Source: Mesorhizobium sp. M3A.F.Ca.ET.080.04.2.1 (GTDB taxonomy: Bacteria > Pseudomonadota > Alphaproteobacteria > Rhizobiales > Rhizobiaceae). From it: a DNA stretch of 64,000 bases. The first letter of the stretch is position 1. The number at the start of each line of letters is the position of its first letter. The notes beneath the pieces are model-generated. The model saw nothing but the letters and a program-made list of their open reading frames with translations, was not told the origin of the DNA and did no database searches. A program made the translations under genes and the position numbers. Positions 8,964-17,855 of this stretch are shown here, one piece after another. The DNA lies in contig NZ_CP034451.1 in the NCBI RefSeq assembly GCF_003952525.1, positions 5,928,501 to 5,992,500 of the forward strand, read 5' to 3'.

Positions 8964-10289
8964 ATGAGCGCGAACACACCGGTTGCGCCGCTCGGCGTGC
9001 GTGAAAATTTTTTCCTCGACGATCGCATCCGCGGCGTCCCGCCAGGGACGTCCGGATTGGACTCGGGCTTGGTCGGACAGCATGGCTGGCATCCGGCCGA
9101 TGGCCGCATGTCGCTGCCGCTGCTCACCCTCGACGAGGCAGCCTTCGCCTCGAATCGCGACCTCTTCCTGCGCTATGCGCGCCAGCACGGCGCCAGCGTG
9201 GCGCCGCACGGCAAGACGCCGATGGCGCCCGACCTTGCCCGCTCGCTGGTCGAAGCCGGCGCGTGGGGCACGACGGTCGCGGATATCCGGCAGGCTACGG
9301 TGATGTTGAAGGCTGGCCTGACAAGGCTGATCCTCGCCAACGAGGTCGGCGGCACGGGCGGCGCGAACCGGCTGGCGGCGCTCGCCGGTGCCTGGCCGCA
9401 GGTCGAGTTGTACGTCTTCGCCGACTCGGTCGCAGCCGTGAACGCGCTTGCCGCGGCATGGCGTGCTAGCGCAGCTCTTGCTCCCTTGCGCGTGCTGATC
9501 GAGCTCGGGGCGGCGAGAGCAGGCGCGCGAACCGTTGCCGAGGCCGAGGCGACCGCCGATGCGATCATGGCGACCGACGGACGGCTGCGCATCGCCGGCG
9601 TCGCGACCTACGAAGGTGCTGCCGCCCAGCCCAATCCCGTGCGGAGCGACGAGGCGGTATCCGGATTGCTGGCTTCGGTCGGGGATATGTTCCTCAGGCT
9701 CCGCGCTAGCGTTGGCGGCGAAGCGCCGCTGATCGTGACAGCCGGCGGATCGGTGTTCTTCGACAAGGTGATCGCATTGCTTTCGCCTATCGTCGCAAAG
9801 GATGCCAAAGCGAGGCTGGTGCTGCGCAGCGGCGCCATCTTCTTCCATGATCACGGCGTCTATGACCGGTCGCTTGGGGCGGTGGATGGCCGCAATGGTT
9901 TTGATGTCGAAGGCGCGATCATTTCGGCGCGCCATTCGTTCCGCCCCGCGCTGCGCGTCTGGGCCGAAGTGCTGTCCCGGCCCGAACCGGGCCTGGCGAT
10001 CTGCGGCATGGGCATGCGCGACGTTTCGTTCGACCAGGGTTTTCCAAAGCCGCTGACAGTGTTTCGCTCGGGTAAGCCGCTGCCCGCCCTGCCGGAGAAA
10101 GCGCAAGTCACCAAGCTCAACGACCAGCACGCCTTCCTGAAGCTGCAGCCCGGCGATGACCTCGTCGTCGGCGACGTCATCGAGTTTGGCATATCGCATC
10201 CCTGCACCTGCCTCGACCGCTACCGCGTCATCTTCGGCGTGGATGAGAGCGGGCGCGTAGTTCACGCCTTTCCAACCTATTTCGGCTGA
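8964..10289 (+). CDS. D-serine dehydratase / D-threonine aldolase-like PLP enzyme
   Basis: Fold-type III PLP enzyme of 441 residues (alanine-racemase-like N-terminal barrel plus C-terminal D-serine-dehydratase-like domain). The Schiff-base lysine is K84 in VAPHGKT. The C-terminal metal site shows H412 and C414 in ISHPCTC. As I recall, described D-serine dehydratases use a His/Cys zinc pair and D-threonine aldolases a His/Asp pair, so this protein looks more like the dehydratase side. The RidA gene 37 bp downstream agrees, because RidA hydrolyses enamines and imines released by such dehydratases. The first 48 residues extend beyond the common core. It heads an operon of four genes divergent from the amidohydrolase. 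Confidence 0.85.
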   Translation: MSANTPVAPLGVRENFFLDDRIRGVPPGTSGLDSGLVGQHGWHPADGRMSLPLLTLDEAAFASNRDLFLRYARQHGASVAPHGKTPMAPDLARSLVEAGAWGTTVADIRQATVMLKAGLTRLILANEVGGTGGANRLAALAGAWPQVELYVFADSVAAVNALAAAWRASAALAPLRVLIELGAARAGARTVAEAEATADAIMATDGRLRIAGVATYEGAAAQPNPVRSDEAVSGLLASVGDMFLRLRASVGGEAPLIVTAGGSVFFDKVIALLSPIVAKDAKARLVLRSGAIFFHDHGVYDRSLGAVDGRNGFDVEGAIISARHSFRPALRVWAEVLSRPEPGLAICGMGMRDVSFDQGFPKPLTVFRSGKPLPALPEKAQVTKLNDQHAFLKLQPGDDLVVGDVIEFGISHPCTCLDRYRVIFGVDESGRVVHAFPTYFG

Positions 10290-10326
10290 CCCGGCCCCAA
10301 GAAGAGAACCTTTGAAAGGATCCGAT

Positions 10327-10671
10327 ATGATCAAATACTTCCAGTCCGGCTCCCGGATGTCGCAGGCGGTCGTCTATGGCGGCTTGGTGCATATAGCCGG
10401 CCAGGTCGCCAACGACCGCAAGGCTGGCATCGAGCTCCAGACGAAGGATGTGCTGGCCAAGGTCGAGGCGCTTCTTCACGAGGCCGGCAGCAGCAAGTCG
10501 AAGCTCGTCGCGGTCAACATCTTCCTGCCGCAGATCGGCGACTTCGATGCGATGAACAGGATCTATGACGCGTGGGTCGATCCCGAGCGCCTGCCGGCGC
10601 GGGCCTGCGTCGAGGCGCGTCTTGCCGACCCGGACCTGCGCATCGAGGTGACCGCGGTTGCGGCGGTGTGA
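10327..10671 (+). CDS. RidA-family enamine/imine deaminase
   Basis: Small cytoplasmic protein of 114 residues of the YjgF/YER057c/UK114 (RidA) family. Landmarks are SQAVVYGGLVHIAGQVA near the N-terminus, the conserved Arg in ERLPARACVEARL near residues 91-103, and IEVTAVAAV at the C-terminus. RidA proteins hydrolyse reactive 2-aminoacrylate-type intermediates from PLP dehydratases. ATG 10327 is preceded by GAAAGGA; an upstream in-frame ATG at 10312 has no such site. The placement directly after a PLP-enzyme gene is a functional pairing, and nine bases separate it from the deacylase gene. Confidence 0.92.
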   Translation: MIKYFQSGSRMSQAVVYGGLVHIAGQVANDRKAGIELQTKDVLAKVEALLHEAGSSKSKLVAVNIFLPQIGDFDAMNRIYDAWVDPERLPARACVEARLADPDLRIEVTAVAAV

Positions 10672-10680
10672 GGGGCAGCC

Positions 10681-11691
10681 ATGCATACCGGCCTCGTCCA
10701 CACGCTCGATTTTGACCGCAACGGCAAGACGCTCGGCCATCTGAGCATCCCGTTCTCGATCGACCGCTCGCCCTATTTCCAGATCAAGGTGCCGATCTGC
10801 ACGATCCGCAACGGCGAGGGACCGTCGCTGCTTTTGATGGCCGGCAACCATGGCGACGAATATGAGGGCGAGCTGTCGCTGGCAAAGCTGATCCGCAGGC
10901 TCGAGCCGCAGCGGATGAAGGGCCGCGTCACCATCCTGCCGATGGCAAATGCGCCGGCGGTGATGGCTGCCAGGCGCTGCTCGCCACTCGACGGCGGCAA
11001 TCTCAACCGGGCTTTTCCGGGCGATCCGTCCGGCACGCCGACCAGCCGTCTCGCCAGTTTCCTGGAGGCCGAGTTGTTTTCCTGCCACGAGGTCGTCTTC
11101 GACATCCATTCCGGCGGCACGTCGATGGAACACCTGCCGACGGCGCTGGTCGAGCGCAACGCCGATCCTGAGCGTCACCAGCGCGGCGTCGACCTGATGC
11201 GCAGGCTCGGCATGCCGTTCGGCTTCATCGCCGACAACGGCCAGGCTTCGCCGACCTCGATGGGCGCAGCACGCCGGGCCGGAGCGATCGGCGTCAGCGG
11301 CGAATTCGGCGGCGGCGGCACCGCCACTGTCGATTCGATGGCGCTGACCGCTCGCGCGCTCGATCGCCTGATGATGGCGCTGGGCGTGATCGAGGCGCCG
11401 GTGCTTGCGCCGGACGCCGAGACGGCGTCGCCGACACGGCTGCTTGCGCTGTCGCGCCACAGCCAGGGCCTCTATGCGACGCGGCGCGGCTGGTTCGAGC
11501 CGGCCGTGCGGCTGGGCGACAGCGTCAGCGCCGGACAGGTGGCTGGCTGGTATCACGACCTCGAACGGCTGGAGCTTGCGGAGGAGGCGCTCCATTTCGC
11601 CGAAAGCGGGATCGTGCTCTCGCGACGCTTGCACACCATGTGCGAAGCGGGCGACTGTCTCATGCAAGTGGCCGAGCCGGTCGAAGGCTGA
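10681..11691 (+). CDS. Succinylglutamate desuccinylase/aspartoacylase-family deacylase
   Basis: M14-like zinc deacylase of 336 residues (AstE/AspA family). Zinc ligands are H57 and E60 in GNHGDEYEGE and H143 in DIHSGG; the substrate-binding block is GGNLNRAFPG near residues 105-114. It resembles the branch that includes DoeB-type N-acetyl-diaminobutyrate deacetylases of ectoine breakdown more than succinylglutamate desuccinylase itself. No other ectoine gene is present, so that role is not claimed. It would remove an acyl group from an amino-acid derivative in the cytoplasm before or after the PLP enzyme acts. It lies third in the operon, 42 bp before the unknown barrel-like gene. Confidence 0.88.
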   Translation: MHTGLVHTLDFDRNGKTLGHLSIPFSIDRSPYFQIKVPICTIRNGEGPSLLLMAGNHGDEYEGELSLAKLIRRLEPQRMKGRVTILPMANAPAVMAARRCSPLDGGNLNRAFPGDPSGTPTSRLASFLEAELFSCHEVVFDIHSGGTSMEHLPTALVERNADPERHQRGVDLMRRLGMPFGFIADNGQASPTSMGAARRAGAIGVSGEFGGGGTATVDSMALTARALDRLMMALGVIEAPVLAPDAETASPTRLLALSRHSQGLYATRRGWFEPAVRLGDSVSAGQVAGWYHDLERLELAEEALHFAESGIVLSRRLHTMCEAGDCLMQVAEPVEG

Positions 11692-11733
11692 CAACGAACG
11701 GCACGGGGCGGCGCAAACAAACCGAGGACGAGC

Positions 11734-12912
11734 ATGCAGCTTTCGATGTGGACCTATCCCTGGGACATCCAGGATCTCGGGCAGGAGACGGTCGAGCGTG
11801 ATATTGCGCAGCGTGCTGGGCTGAACATGATCAGCCTCGCGACGTCCTATCATGCCGGGCGGTTCCTGCAGCCGCGCAGCCCGCGCCGAAAGGCCTATTT
11901 TCCGGAAGACGGCACGATCTACTTCAAGCCGACCGCCACGCGCTGGGCCGACCTTGCCATCCAGCCCAAGGTGGCGGACGTGATCAGTGAGGGCGGCGAC
12001 GTGCTGGACGCACTCGTGCGCCGGCGCGATGCGGGCGGGCCTGCGATCTCGTGCTGGACGGTCTGCCTGCACAACACACGGCTTGGCATGCGTCATCCTG
12101 AAGCCGTCACCCGCAACGCCTTTGGCGATGCCAACTACTACAATCTCTGTCCCTCGCATCCGCACGCGCGCGCCTATGTCCGCGCGCTGGTAGCGGACAT
12201 CTCGCACAGCTACAGGCCGAACAGGATCGAGCTCGAAAGCCCGTCCTTCATGGGCTTCGCGCATGAATATCATCACGAGAAGGACGGTGTCGGGCTGACG
12301 CCGGAAGAGGATTTCCTGCTGTCGCTGTGCTTCTGTCCGTCCTGCCTGGAGCGCGCGGCGAAGGCTGGGGCCAACGGCGAGGCGGCGCGCAAGCTCGTCA
12401 GGCAATGGATCGCCGAGACCTGCGAGCGCGCGGTGCCGGAGCGGCGCTTCCCCGACTTTCCGGCCGGCGGGCTCGACCTGTTCAGGCCCTGGCCCGAGCT
12501 CCACGCTTATCTCCTCTGGCGCTTCGAGCCGGTGACCAGCCTGGTCGCCGAACTGCGCGAGGCCACGCATCCGGCGACCAAGGTCGTTATCATCGACCTC
12601 AAGGAGGGCTGGCTCGGCGGCTGCGATCTGGCGGCGCTCGGCAAGGTCTGCGACGGGGCGATCCTGTGCGCCTATGACATGCAGGCAGACGGTGTTGCCG
12701 AACTGATGGCAGCCGGCCGCGCGGCGCTTGGCGCCGAAAAGTTCCTCGGCACCGGCTACCGGCTCTTCTATCCTGAGATGCCGGGGCCCGAGGTGCTCGC
12801 GGCCAAGGTGAAGCCGGCACGGACGCCAGGTGCGGACGGCATCAATTTCTACAATTACGGGCTTGTTCCAGCGGCGCGGCTGGACTGGGTCAAAGCAGCC
12901 GTCTCGACTTGA
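11734..12912 (+). CDS. Unrecognised barrel-like protein of the catabolic operon
   Basis: Protein of 392 residues, no signal peptide or membrane segment. I do not recognise a characterised family. The strand-helix rhythm, aromatic residues at ends of predicted strands (MQLSMWTYPWDI, NRIELESPSFMGFAHEYHHE, VVIIDLKEGWLGG, GAILCAYDM), and acidic residues after them resemble TIM-barrel glycoside hydrolases. A CFCPSC motif near residue 200 suggests a small metal site, a feature I have seen in uncharacterised barrel proteins annotated only as hypothetical. It is last in the PLP-enzyme/RidA/deacylase operon, so it probably acts on the same compound. ATG 11734 follows AACCGAGGACG. A sugar-linked substrate would fit both this fold and the importer, but this is inference. 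Confidence 0.7.
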   Translation: MQLSMWTYPWDIQDLGQETVERDIAQRAGLNMISLATSYHAGRFLQPRSPRRKAYFPEDGTIYFKPTATRWADLAIQPKVADVISEGGDVLDALVRRRDAGGPAISCWTVCLHNTRLGMRHPEAVTRNAFGDANYYNLCPSHPHARAYVRALVADISHSYRPNRIELESPSFMGFAHEYHHEKDGVGLTPEEDFLLSLCFCPSCLERAAKAGANGEAARKLVRQWIAETCERAVPERRFPDFPAGGLDLFRPWPELHAYLLWRFEPVTSLVAELREATHPATKVVIIDLKEGWLGGCDLAALGKVCDGAILCAYDMQADGVAELMAAGRAALGAEKFLGTGYRLFYPEMPGPEVLAAKVKPARTPGADGINFYNYGLVPAARLDWVKAAVST

Positions 12913-13014
12913 GCGCTGCAGGGTAACAAAAACCTCGCCCCAATCCGACCCCGTTGCAAAACGGTCATGTCGATGGCGGAACCTGGCGCCATCGCTGACG
13001 TTTTGAGTCTTTCG

Positions 13015-13037
13015 GTGCTTGCGCGGGCAGCAAGCAC
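13015..13037. other. Perfect hairpin between the catabolic operon and a secreted-protein gene
   Basis: Arms GTGCTTGC (13015-13022) and GCAAGCAC (13030-13037) with a 7-base loop, 102 bp after the barrel-protein stop and 31 bp before the next start. No T-run follows, so it is either a weak terminator for the upstream operon or a leader structure or operator of the gene at 13069. Confidence 0.5.
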
Positions 13038-13068
13038 GCTTCACAAGCTCCATCGGGGGAGAACATCC

Positions 13069-13572
13069 ATGAGACCAATGTTTCCGTTCGTCCTCGCCGG
13101 CAGCCTGTTGGCCGCCGCGCACGCCCATGCCGACGACGCTGATTTCCTGCGTTCGTTCCAGGGCAATTTTGCCGGCAGCGGCACGGTCAAGGTCACCGCC
13201 GACGCGCCGACGGTGAATGTCTCCTGCACCTTCAATTCCGGCGCGACTTCGACGTCGCTGTCGCTGGACGGCAACTGCCGGGGTCTCGTCGTGGTGACGC
13301 GGGCGATCAGCGCCGACCTCAAATCCAACGGCAAGGGCTACACCGGGGTCTATGTGGGCTCCCGCACTGGACCGGCGCAACTGAACGGCAAGCGTTCAGG
13401 CAACGCGCTCAGCCTGGCGATCCGCTGGGCCAAAGAGGTGAACGGCGACCGCACAGCGCGGCTGACCGTCGAGAAGACCAGCGGCGACGGCATGCGGCTG
13501 ACGGTCACCGACGCCGATCCGAGAACCGGCAAGACGGTGGTGACGAGCCGTATCGATTTGAAGCGTACGTGA
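13069..13572 (+). CDS. Small exported protein of unknown function
   Basis: Protein of 167 residues with a clear signal peptide (MRPMFPFVLAGSLLAAAHAHA, cleavage after about residue 21). The mature part is rich in beta-prone and Thr/Ser stretches (VKVTADAPTVNVSCTF, LRLTVTDADPRTGKT), with two cysteines (in VSCTF and GNCRG) that could form a disulfide. ATG 13069 follows GGGGGAGA; an upstream frame from 12967 covers only intergenic sequence. No enzyme motif is visible. It is likely periplasmic. It converges on dinB with 18 bp between the stops, and the catabolic operon ends 156 bp upstream, so it is probably a separate unit. Confidence 0.8.
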   Translation: MRPMFPFVLAGSLLAAAHAHADDADFLRSFQGNFAGSGTVKVTADAPTVNVSCTFNSGATSTSLSLDGNCRGLVVVTRAISADLKSNGKGYTGVYVGSRTGPAQLNGKRSGNALSLAIRWAKEVNGDRTARLTVEKTSGDGMRLTVTDADPRTGKTVVTSRIDLKRT

Positions 13573-13590
13573 CGGGCGCCCTTCCCGAAT

Positions 13591-14907
13591 TCATTCCTCG
13601 AGCGGCTCAGGCGGATTGGCGCCGCGACCCTTGCCGAACGTATAGCCGGTCTCGACGGCCTTCCTGCCGAACTTGTCGCGCAAGGCGTCGATGGCACACT
13701 CGGCCATCGCGCGCTTGCGCGACTGGACGTCGACCAGATCGGGCGGATCGGCCTTTTCGTCGTCGGAGAGATCGCTGACGCCGATGCCGAGCAGGCGGAA
13801 CTTGGTGCCGTCGGCCTCGCGTCGCAACAGGTCGAGCCCGGTCTGGAAAATGCGGTCGGCGAGTCGGGTCGGATCGCCAAGCTGGCGGTTGCGGGTGCGG
13901 ATCTTGAAATCCTGGGTCTTGAGCTTGAGCACCACCGTGCGCCCGGCAATGCCTGCCTTCTTCAGCCGCGCCGAGACTTTTTCCGAAAGGCCGCGCAGCA
14001 CCGGGACCAGTTCGGCCAGCGAGCCAATATCGGCGTCGAAAGTGGTTTCGGCCGACACGCTCTTGGCATCGCCGTCGGGATCGACGCGGCGGTCGTCCTC
14101 ACCACGCGAAAGCTGGTAGAGGCGGTCGCCCATGACGCCGTAGCGACGCATCAATTCGCCGCGCTCCATACGCTGCAACTGGGCGATGGTGCGGATGCCG
14201 TCGCGCTCCAGCGTCGCAGCCAACGCCTTGCCGACGCCCCAGATCAGCGTCACCGGCTGTGCCGCGAGGAAGCTCGGCGCCTCGACCTCGCCGATCACCG
14301 AATAGCCGCGCGGCTTGCGGAAATCCGATGCGATCTTGGCGAGGAACTTGCTGTAGGAGAGGCCGGCCGAAACCGTGATGCCGAGCTCCTTTTCGACCGT
14401 CACAGCGAAGCGGGCCAGCACAAGCGCCGGCGGCATGCCATGCAGCCGCTCGGTGCCGGCGAGATCGAGAAACGCCTCGTCGATGGACAGCGGCTCCACC
14501 AGCGGCGTCAAAGCCTGCATCAGCGCGCGCACTTCGCGACCGACGCGGACGTATTTTTCCATGTCGGGCGCGATGACCACGGCCTCAGGGCAGGCTTCCA
14601 GCGCCTTGAACATCGGCATTGCCGAGCGCACGCCCTGGATACGAGCGATATAGCAGGCGGTGGAGACGACGCCGCGCCTGCCGCCGCCGACGATCACCGG
14701 GCGGTCTTTCAGCGCGGGGTTGTCGCGCTTTTCGATCGAGGCATAGAAAGCATCGCAATCGATATGCGCGAGGTGCAGCCGGTAGAGCTCCGGGTGGCGG
14801 GCAAGGCGGGGGCTGCCGCAGCGTTCGCAGCGGCGTGTTTCGCTGCGCTGGAGAGCCAGGCAGTCGCGGCAAAAACCGTGATCGGGATTGTTGACAGGAG
14901 CCGCCAT
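13591..14907 (-). CDS. dinB: DNA polymerase IV with N-terminal zinc knuckle
   Basis: Y-family translesion DNA polymerase of 438 residues. The catalytic blocks are [16 protein letters not shown] (residues about 49-64, first metal Asp) and [11 protein letters not shown] (second metal Asp-Glu); the little-finger domain follows ([10 protein letters not shown]). The N-terminus carries an extra four-cysteine unit, C13-x2-C16 and C27-x2-C30, ahead of the family's normal start. I recall similar extensions in rhizobial DinB copies, but E. coli DinB lacks one. It copies past damaged template bases. ATG 14907 is chosen because the longer frame to 14964 adds only a non-conserved stretch and runs into the divergent promoter region. 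Confidence 0.93.
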   Translation of the reverse strand: MAAPVNNPDHGFCRDCLALQRSETRRCERCGSPRLARHPELYRLHLAHIDCDAFYASIEKRDNPALKDRPVIVGGGRRGVVSTACYIARIQGVRSAMPMFKALEACPEAVVIAPDMEKYVRVGREVRALMQALTPLVEPLSIDEAFLDLAGTERLHGMPPALVLARFAVTVEKELGITVSAGLSYSKFLAKIASDFRKPRGYSVIGEVEAPSFLAAQPVTLIWGVGKALAATLERDGIRTIAQLQRMERGELMRRYGVMGDRLYQLSRGEDDRRVDPDGDAKSVSAETTFDADIGSLAELVPVLRGLSEKVSARLKKAGIAGRTVVLKLKTQDFKIRTRNRQLGDPTRLADRIFQTGLDLLRREADGTKFRLLGIGVSDLSDDEKADPPDLVDVQSRKRAMAECAIDALRDKFGRKAVETGYTFGKGRGANPPEPLEE

Positions 14908-14984
14908 CGCTGCGAACATAAAGAGAACAAATGCAATGGTACGACAGTGCAGGGCCGGCAACAAGCTCGGCCTGGGGAGAACGC

Positions 14985-15560
14985 ATGAGCACGACCATAG
15001 TGCCGTTGACGCCCGAGCGCTGGCCCGACTTCGAGGATCTATTCGGCAAGCAAGGCGCCTGTTACGGCTGCTGGTGCACGCATTTCCGCCTGACGCCGGC
15101 AGAGCGCCGCGCCAGCGACCGCGAGCGCAACAAGGATCACATCAAGGCGCGCATCGAAGCCGGCCCGCCGCCTGGGCTTCTCGCCTTCGAAGATGACAAG
15201 GCGGTCGGCTGGATGCAGATCGGTCCGCGTGCCGACGTGCCCGAATGGAACAATCAGGGCAGGGGCTCCGCGCCGGTCGATCCCGCCGATGCTGATGATC
15301 CGGGCGTCTGGGCGATTTCGTGCTTCTTCATCCGCGTCAAGGCGCGGGGCAGGGGCATCAGCCATGGCCTTGTCGAAGGCGGCATCGCATTCGCGCGCGA
15401 GAACGGCGCCAGGCTGCTCGAAGCCTGCCCGATCGACCTGTCGCGCGATTCGCGCTCGATCGGACTGTTCGTCGGCTCATCGCGGGTGTTCGAGAAGGCC
15501 GGGTTTGAGAGACTGCTGGAGCGCAAGCCCGGGCGGCCGCTGATGCGGCTTGTGCTTTAG
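14985..15560 (+). CDS. GNAT-family N-acetyltransferase
   Basis: Predicted acetyltransferase of 191 residues. The acetyl-CoA binding segment is [19 protein letters not shown] near residues 110-128, followed by the helix [21 protein letters not shown] part and a C-terminal FEKAGFERL block, all typical of GNAT. The N-terminal part has an unusual cysteine and tryptophan cluster ([11 protein letters not shown] near 23-33), a signature of one GNAT subgroup often annotated only as acetyltransferase. ATG 14985 follows GGGGAG. It is divergent from dinB across 77 bp. The substrate is unknown. Confidence 0.82.
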   Translation: MSTTIVPLTPERWPDFEDLFGKQGACYGCWCTHFRLTPAERRASDRERNKDHIKARIEAGPPPGLLAFEDDKAVGWMQIGPRADVPEWNNQGRGSAPVDPADADDPGVWAISCFFIRVKARGRGISHGLVEGGIAFARENGARLLEACPIDLSRDSRSIGLFVGSSRVFEKAGFERLLERKPGRPLMRLVL

Positions 15561-15647
15561 CCGCTTGAGGATTCGTCTTGCGGCTGTAATGCTTCTTTTC
15601 CACCAGAAGACGAAACGATTTGCCTTCCGAGACCGACGGAGACTGAC

Positions 15648-17192
15648 GTGAAGCGTGTTTTGCCACTTGTTTTCATTCTTGCTTTCAGCGCGCCGGCGCT
15701 TGCACAGGCCGTCGACAGCCAGGGCGCCAAACAGCTTTCCGACAATCTGGCGCGCTATTTCGGCAAGCAGGCCTTCGAGAAGGGCGTGCTCAAGGTCTCG
15801 GTCGAAGGCGACGCCTACAAGATCGCAGTCGACGTCAAGGCCCTGGTCAGCGCCCTGCCGGAACAGAAGCCGTTCAAGATCGACCTCGCGCCCTATGCTT
15901 TGATGGTGAAGCCGCGCAGCGATGGATCCTGGGACGTCACCTCGGATTTCTCCCAAACCATGTCGTTCGAATTCAACGGACCCGAAGGCCCGCAAAGCAT
16001 GCAAGTCTCGGTCAAGGACGGCAAGGGCACCGCCGTCTACGATCCGAACCTGGCCGCGTTCACCAGCGGCACCAGCTCGATGGCCGGCATGACGATGACG
16101 TCTCGTGAAGCCAAGCAGCAGGCGGACGTCACCGCCGGTGCCGGCACCGCGACGATTGCCGCCACCAAGTCGGCCAATGGCGGCGTCGACTTCAAGGCAA
16201 CGCAAAAGGTCTCGAGCTTCGTCGAGACGATCAAGATCGACGATCCCGGCAGCGGAATGAATTTTCCGGTCACCCTGAAAACGCCCGAACTTTCGGTCGA
16301 TGCGATTGGCAAGGGCGTGCGGACGAAGCCTTTGCTCGACCTTCTTGCCTTTGCTGTCGCCAACGAGGACGAAGCCAAGCTCAAGGCTAACCAGGCGGAG
16401 CTCAAATCGCTCATGTTGGCCGCGCTGCCCGTCTGGGAAAGGATCGACGGCACCTACGGCTTCAAGAACTTCGAGGTGGAGAGCCCTGTAGGCAAATTCG
16501 GGGCGACGCAGTTCAGCACCGTGTTCGGCATGGACGGCGTCGCGCAGGACGGGAAGATCGACTACGCGATCAAGGCCACCGGCCTGACGATCCCGCAGCA
16601 GATGCTGCCCAGTTGGAGCGTGGCGTTGTTGCCGACGGATGTCGATCTCAATTTCGGCGGCGCCAATATCGATCTCGACAGCATGGCGAAGAAGGCGATC
16701 GAAGCCTTTGATCTCAACAAGAATCCGCCGCTGTCGGATCAGTTCGGCGACGCATTGGCCGCAGATTTCCTGGCTAAGAAACCGAAGTTCGTCCTCGGCC
16801 ACAGCACGCTGAAGAACGGCAGCATCGAGATCGCGATGGAAGGCGAGATGACGTTTCCCGGCAAAAAGCCGGATGCGACCATGACCGTGGATGTCGCCGG
16901 TTACGACAAGATCGTCGATGCCCTGAAAGAGGGAGCCAAGAGCGACCAGGAAATGGCCCAGGCTTTTCCCTTTGCCCTGGCCGTGAAAGGGTTCGGCAAA
17001 ACGCTGCCTGACGGTCGTCTGGAATGGGTCATCAATGCCAAGGCCGACGGCTCGGTCACGGTCAACGGTGCGATGTTGAAGCCGGCCGATGTCGTTCAGA
17101 ATGATGGCGCTGACCAGGACAGCGGCTCCGGCGAGGATAACGGCTCGGGCGAGAACGACGATGGCGGGGCCGGAGCGAAGCTGCAGCCGTAA
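15648..17192 (+). CDS. Large exported protein of unknown function, acidic Gly/Ser tail
   Basis: Protein of 514 residues with signal peptide MKRVLPLVFILAFSAPALAQA (cleavage near residue 20). The start is GTG at 15648, placed by GGAG six bases upstream. The mature chain is a long run of alternating polar and hydrophobic strands without cysteines, like lipid-binding or AsmA-type beta repeats, but I do not recognise a named domain. The last 30 residues are low complexity, rich in Asp, Gly, Ser and Glu (SGSGEDNGSGENDDGG). It is likely periplasmic or surface associated. It stands alone between the acetyltransferase (same strand, 87 bp) and the convergent HAD gene (9 bp). Confidence 0.78.
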   Translation: MKRVLPLVFILAFSAPALAQAVDSQGAKQLSDNLARYFGKQAFEKGVLKVSVEGDAYKIAVDVKALVSALPEQKPFKIDLAPYALMVKPRSDGSWDVTSDFSQTMSFEFNGPEGPQSMQVSVKDGKGTAVYDPNLAAFTSGTSSMAGMTMTSREAKQQADVTAGAGTATIAATKSANGGVDFKATQKVSSFVETIKIDDPGSGMNFPVTLKTPELSVDAIGKGVRTKPLLDLLAFAVANEDEAKLKANQAELKSLMLAALPVWERIDGTYGFKNFEVESPVGKFGATQFSTVFGMDGVAQDGKIDYAIKATGLTIPQQMLPSWSVALLPTDVDLNFGGANIDLDSMAKKAIEAFDLNKNPPLSDQFGDALAADFLAKKPKFVLGHSTLKNGSIEIAMEGEMTFPGKKPDATMTVDVAGYDKIVDALKEGAKSDQEMAQAFPFALAVKGFGKTLPDGRLEWVINAKADGSVTVNGAMLKPADVVQNDGADQDSGSGEDNGSGENDDGGAGAKLQP

Positions 17193-17201
17193 GCGCTTGG
17201 A

Positions 17202-17855
17202 CTACAGTCCGAGCGCGCCGGCAATCTTGGGGGCTGCCTCACGCCAATCCTCGACAGAGATGATGCCGTCGGGCGTCGGCGGCAGGAAGGCGCGCAGCGA
17301 ATTGTCGGCCATCAAGTGAAAGAGGTGGGCGTCCGATACCGAATTGCGCGCCGATAGCAGATTGGACGGCTGATCGTCGACGAAGGCGACGGGCCGGCCC
17401 TTGGCTCCGCGCAACTTGGCGATGGCCGGCCCTTTCGCCATTTCCGTGGTCAGCAGCGGATAGTTCAGGCCAAGCGCATCGAGATGCGCCCGGCGAACGG
17501 CGCGATGCTTGTGCGGCATGGCTGTCAGCAAGACGATTTCGGCACGCCCGCCAAGCGATGCCAGCGCTTCCGCGGCGCCGTCTGTGACGCTTTGCCAATC
17601 GGCCTGCGCGTCGAAAAAATCCCCAAGAAGCGCCGTCACCTCCGCCTGCTCGATCAGCCGCCCGGATGCCGTCTCGGCGATATTGCCGCTGAGGCGGAAG
17701 GAGGCGAGCGTCAGCCCGAAGCCGCGCTTTTTCAGGTAATGCGGAAATGGACGGATGAATTCGAGCACCACGTCGTCGACATCCAGCACCAGCAGCGGAC
17801 GGTCGTCGGCGGCAAGTTCCTCGATCTGGCGCGCTGTTTCCGGATCGTCGCTCAT
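17202..17855 (-). CDS. HAD-superfamily hydrolase
   Basis: Predicted phosphatase of 217 residues. Motif I is LLVLDVDDVVLEF with the nucleophile-type DxD near residues 24-26; motif II is the Thr in VLLTAMPHK near 113; motif IV is FVDDQPSN near 166-173. These are the classical HAD residues. The substrate is unknown. The start ATG (17855) overlaps the stop of DUF3572 (ATGA), so the two genes form a translationally coupled pair on the minus strand. Confidence 0.85.
   Translation of the reverse strand: MSDDPETARQIEELAADDRPLLVLDVDDVVLEFIRPFPHYLKKRGFGLTLASFRLSGNIAETASGRLIEQAEVTALLGDFFDAQADWQSVTDGAAEALASLGGRAEIVLLTAMPHKHRAVRRAHLDALGLNYPLLTTEMAKGPAIAKLRGAKGRPVAFVDDQPSNLLSARNSVSDAHLFHLMADNSLRAFLPPTPDGIISVEDWREAAPKIAGALGL

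Noticed and set aside
10228..13380. Minus-strand open frame of 1,050 codons
   Set aside because: It is antisense to four well-supported genes; composition is Arg/Gly/Ala shadow typical of high-GC DNA and no domain is visible.
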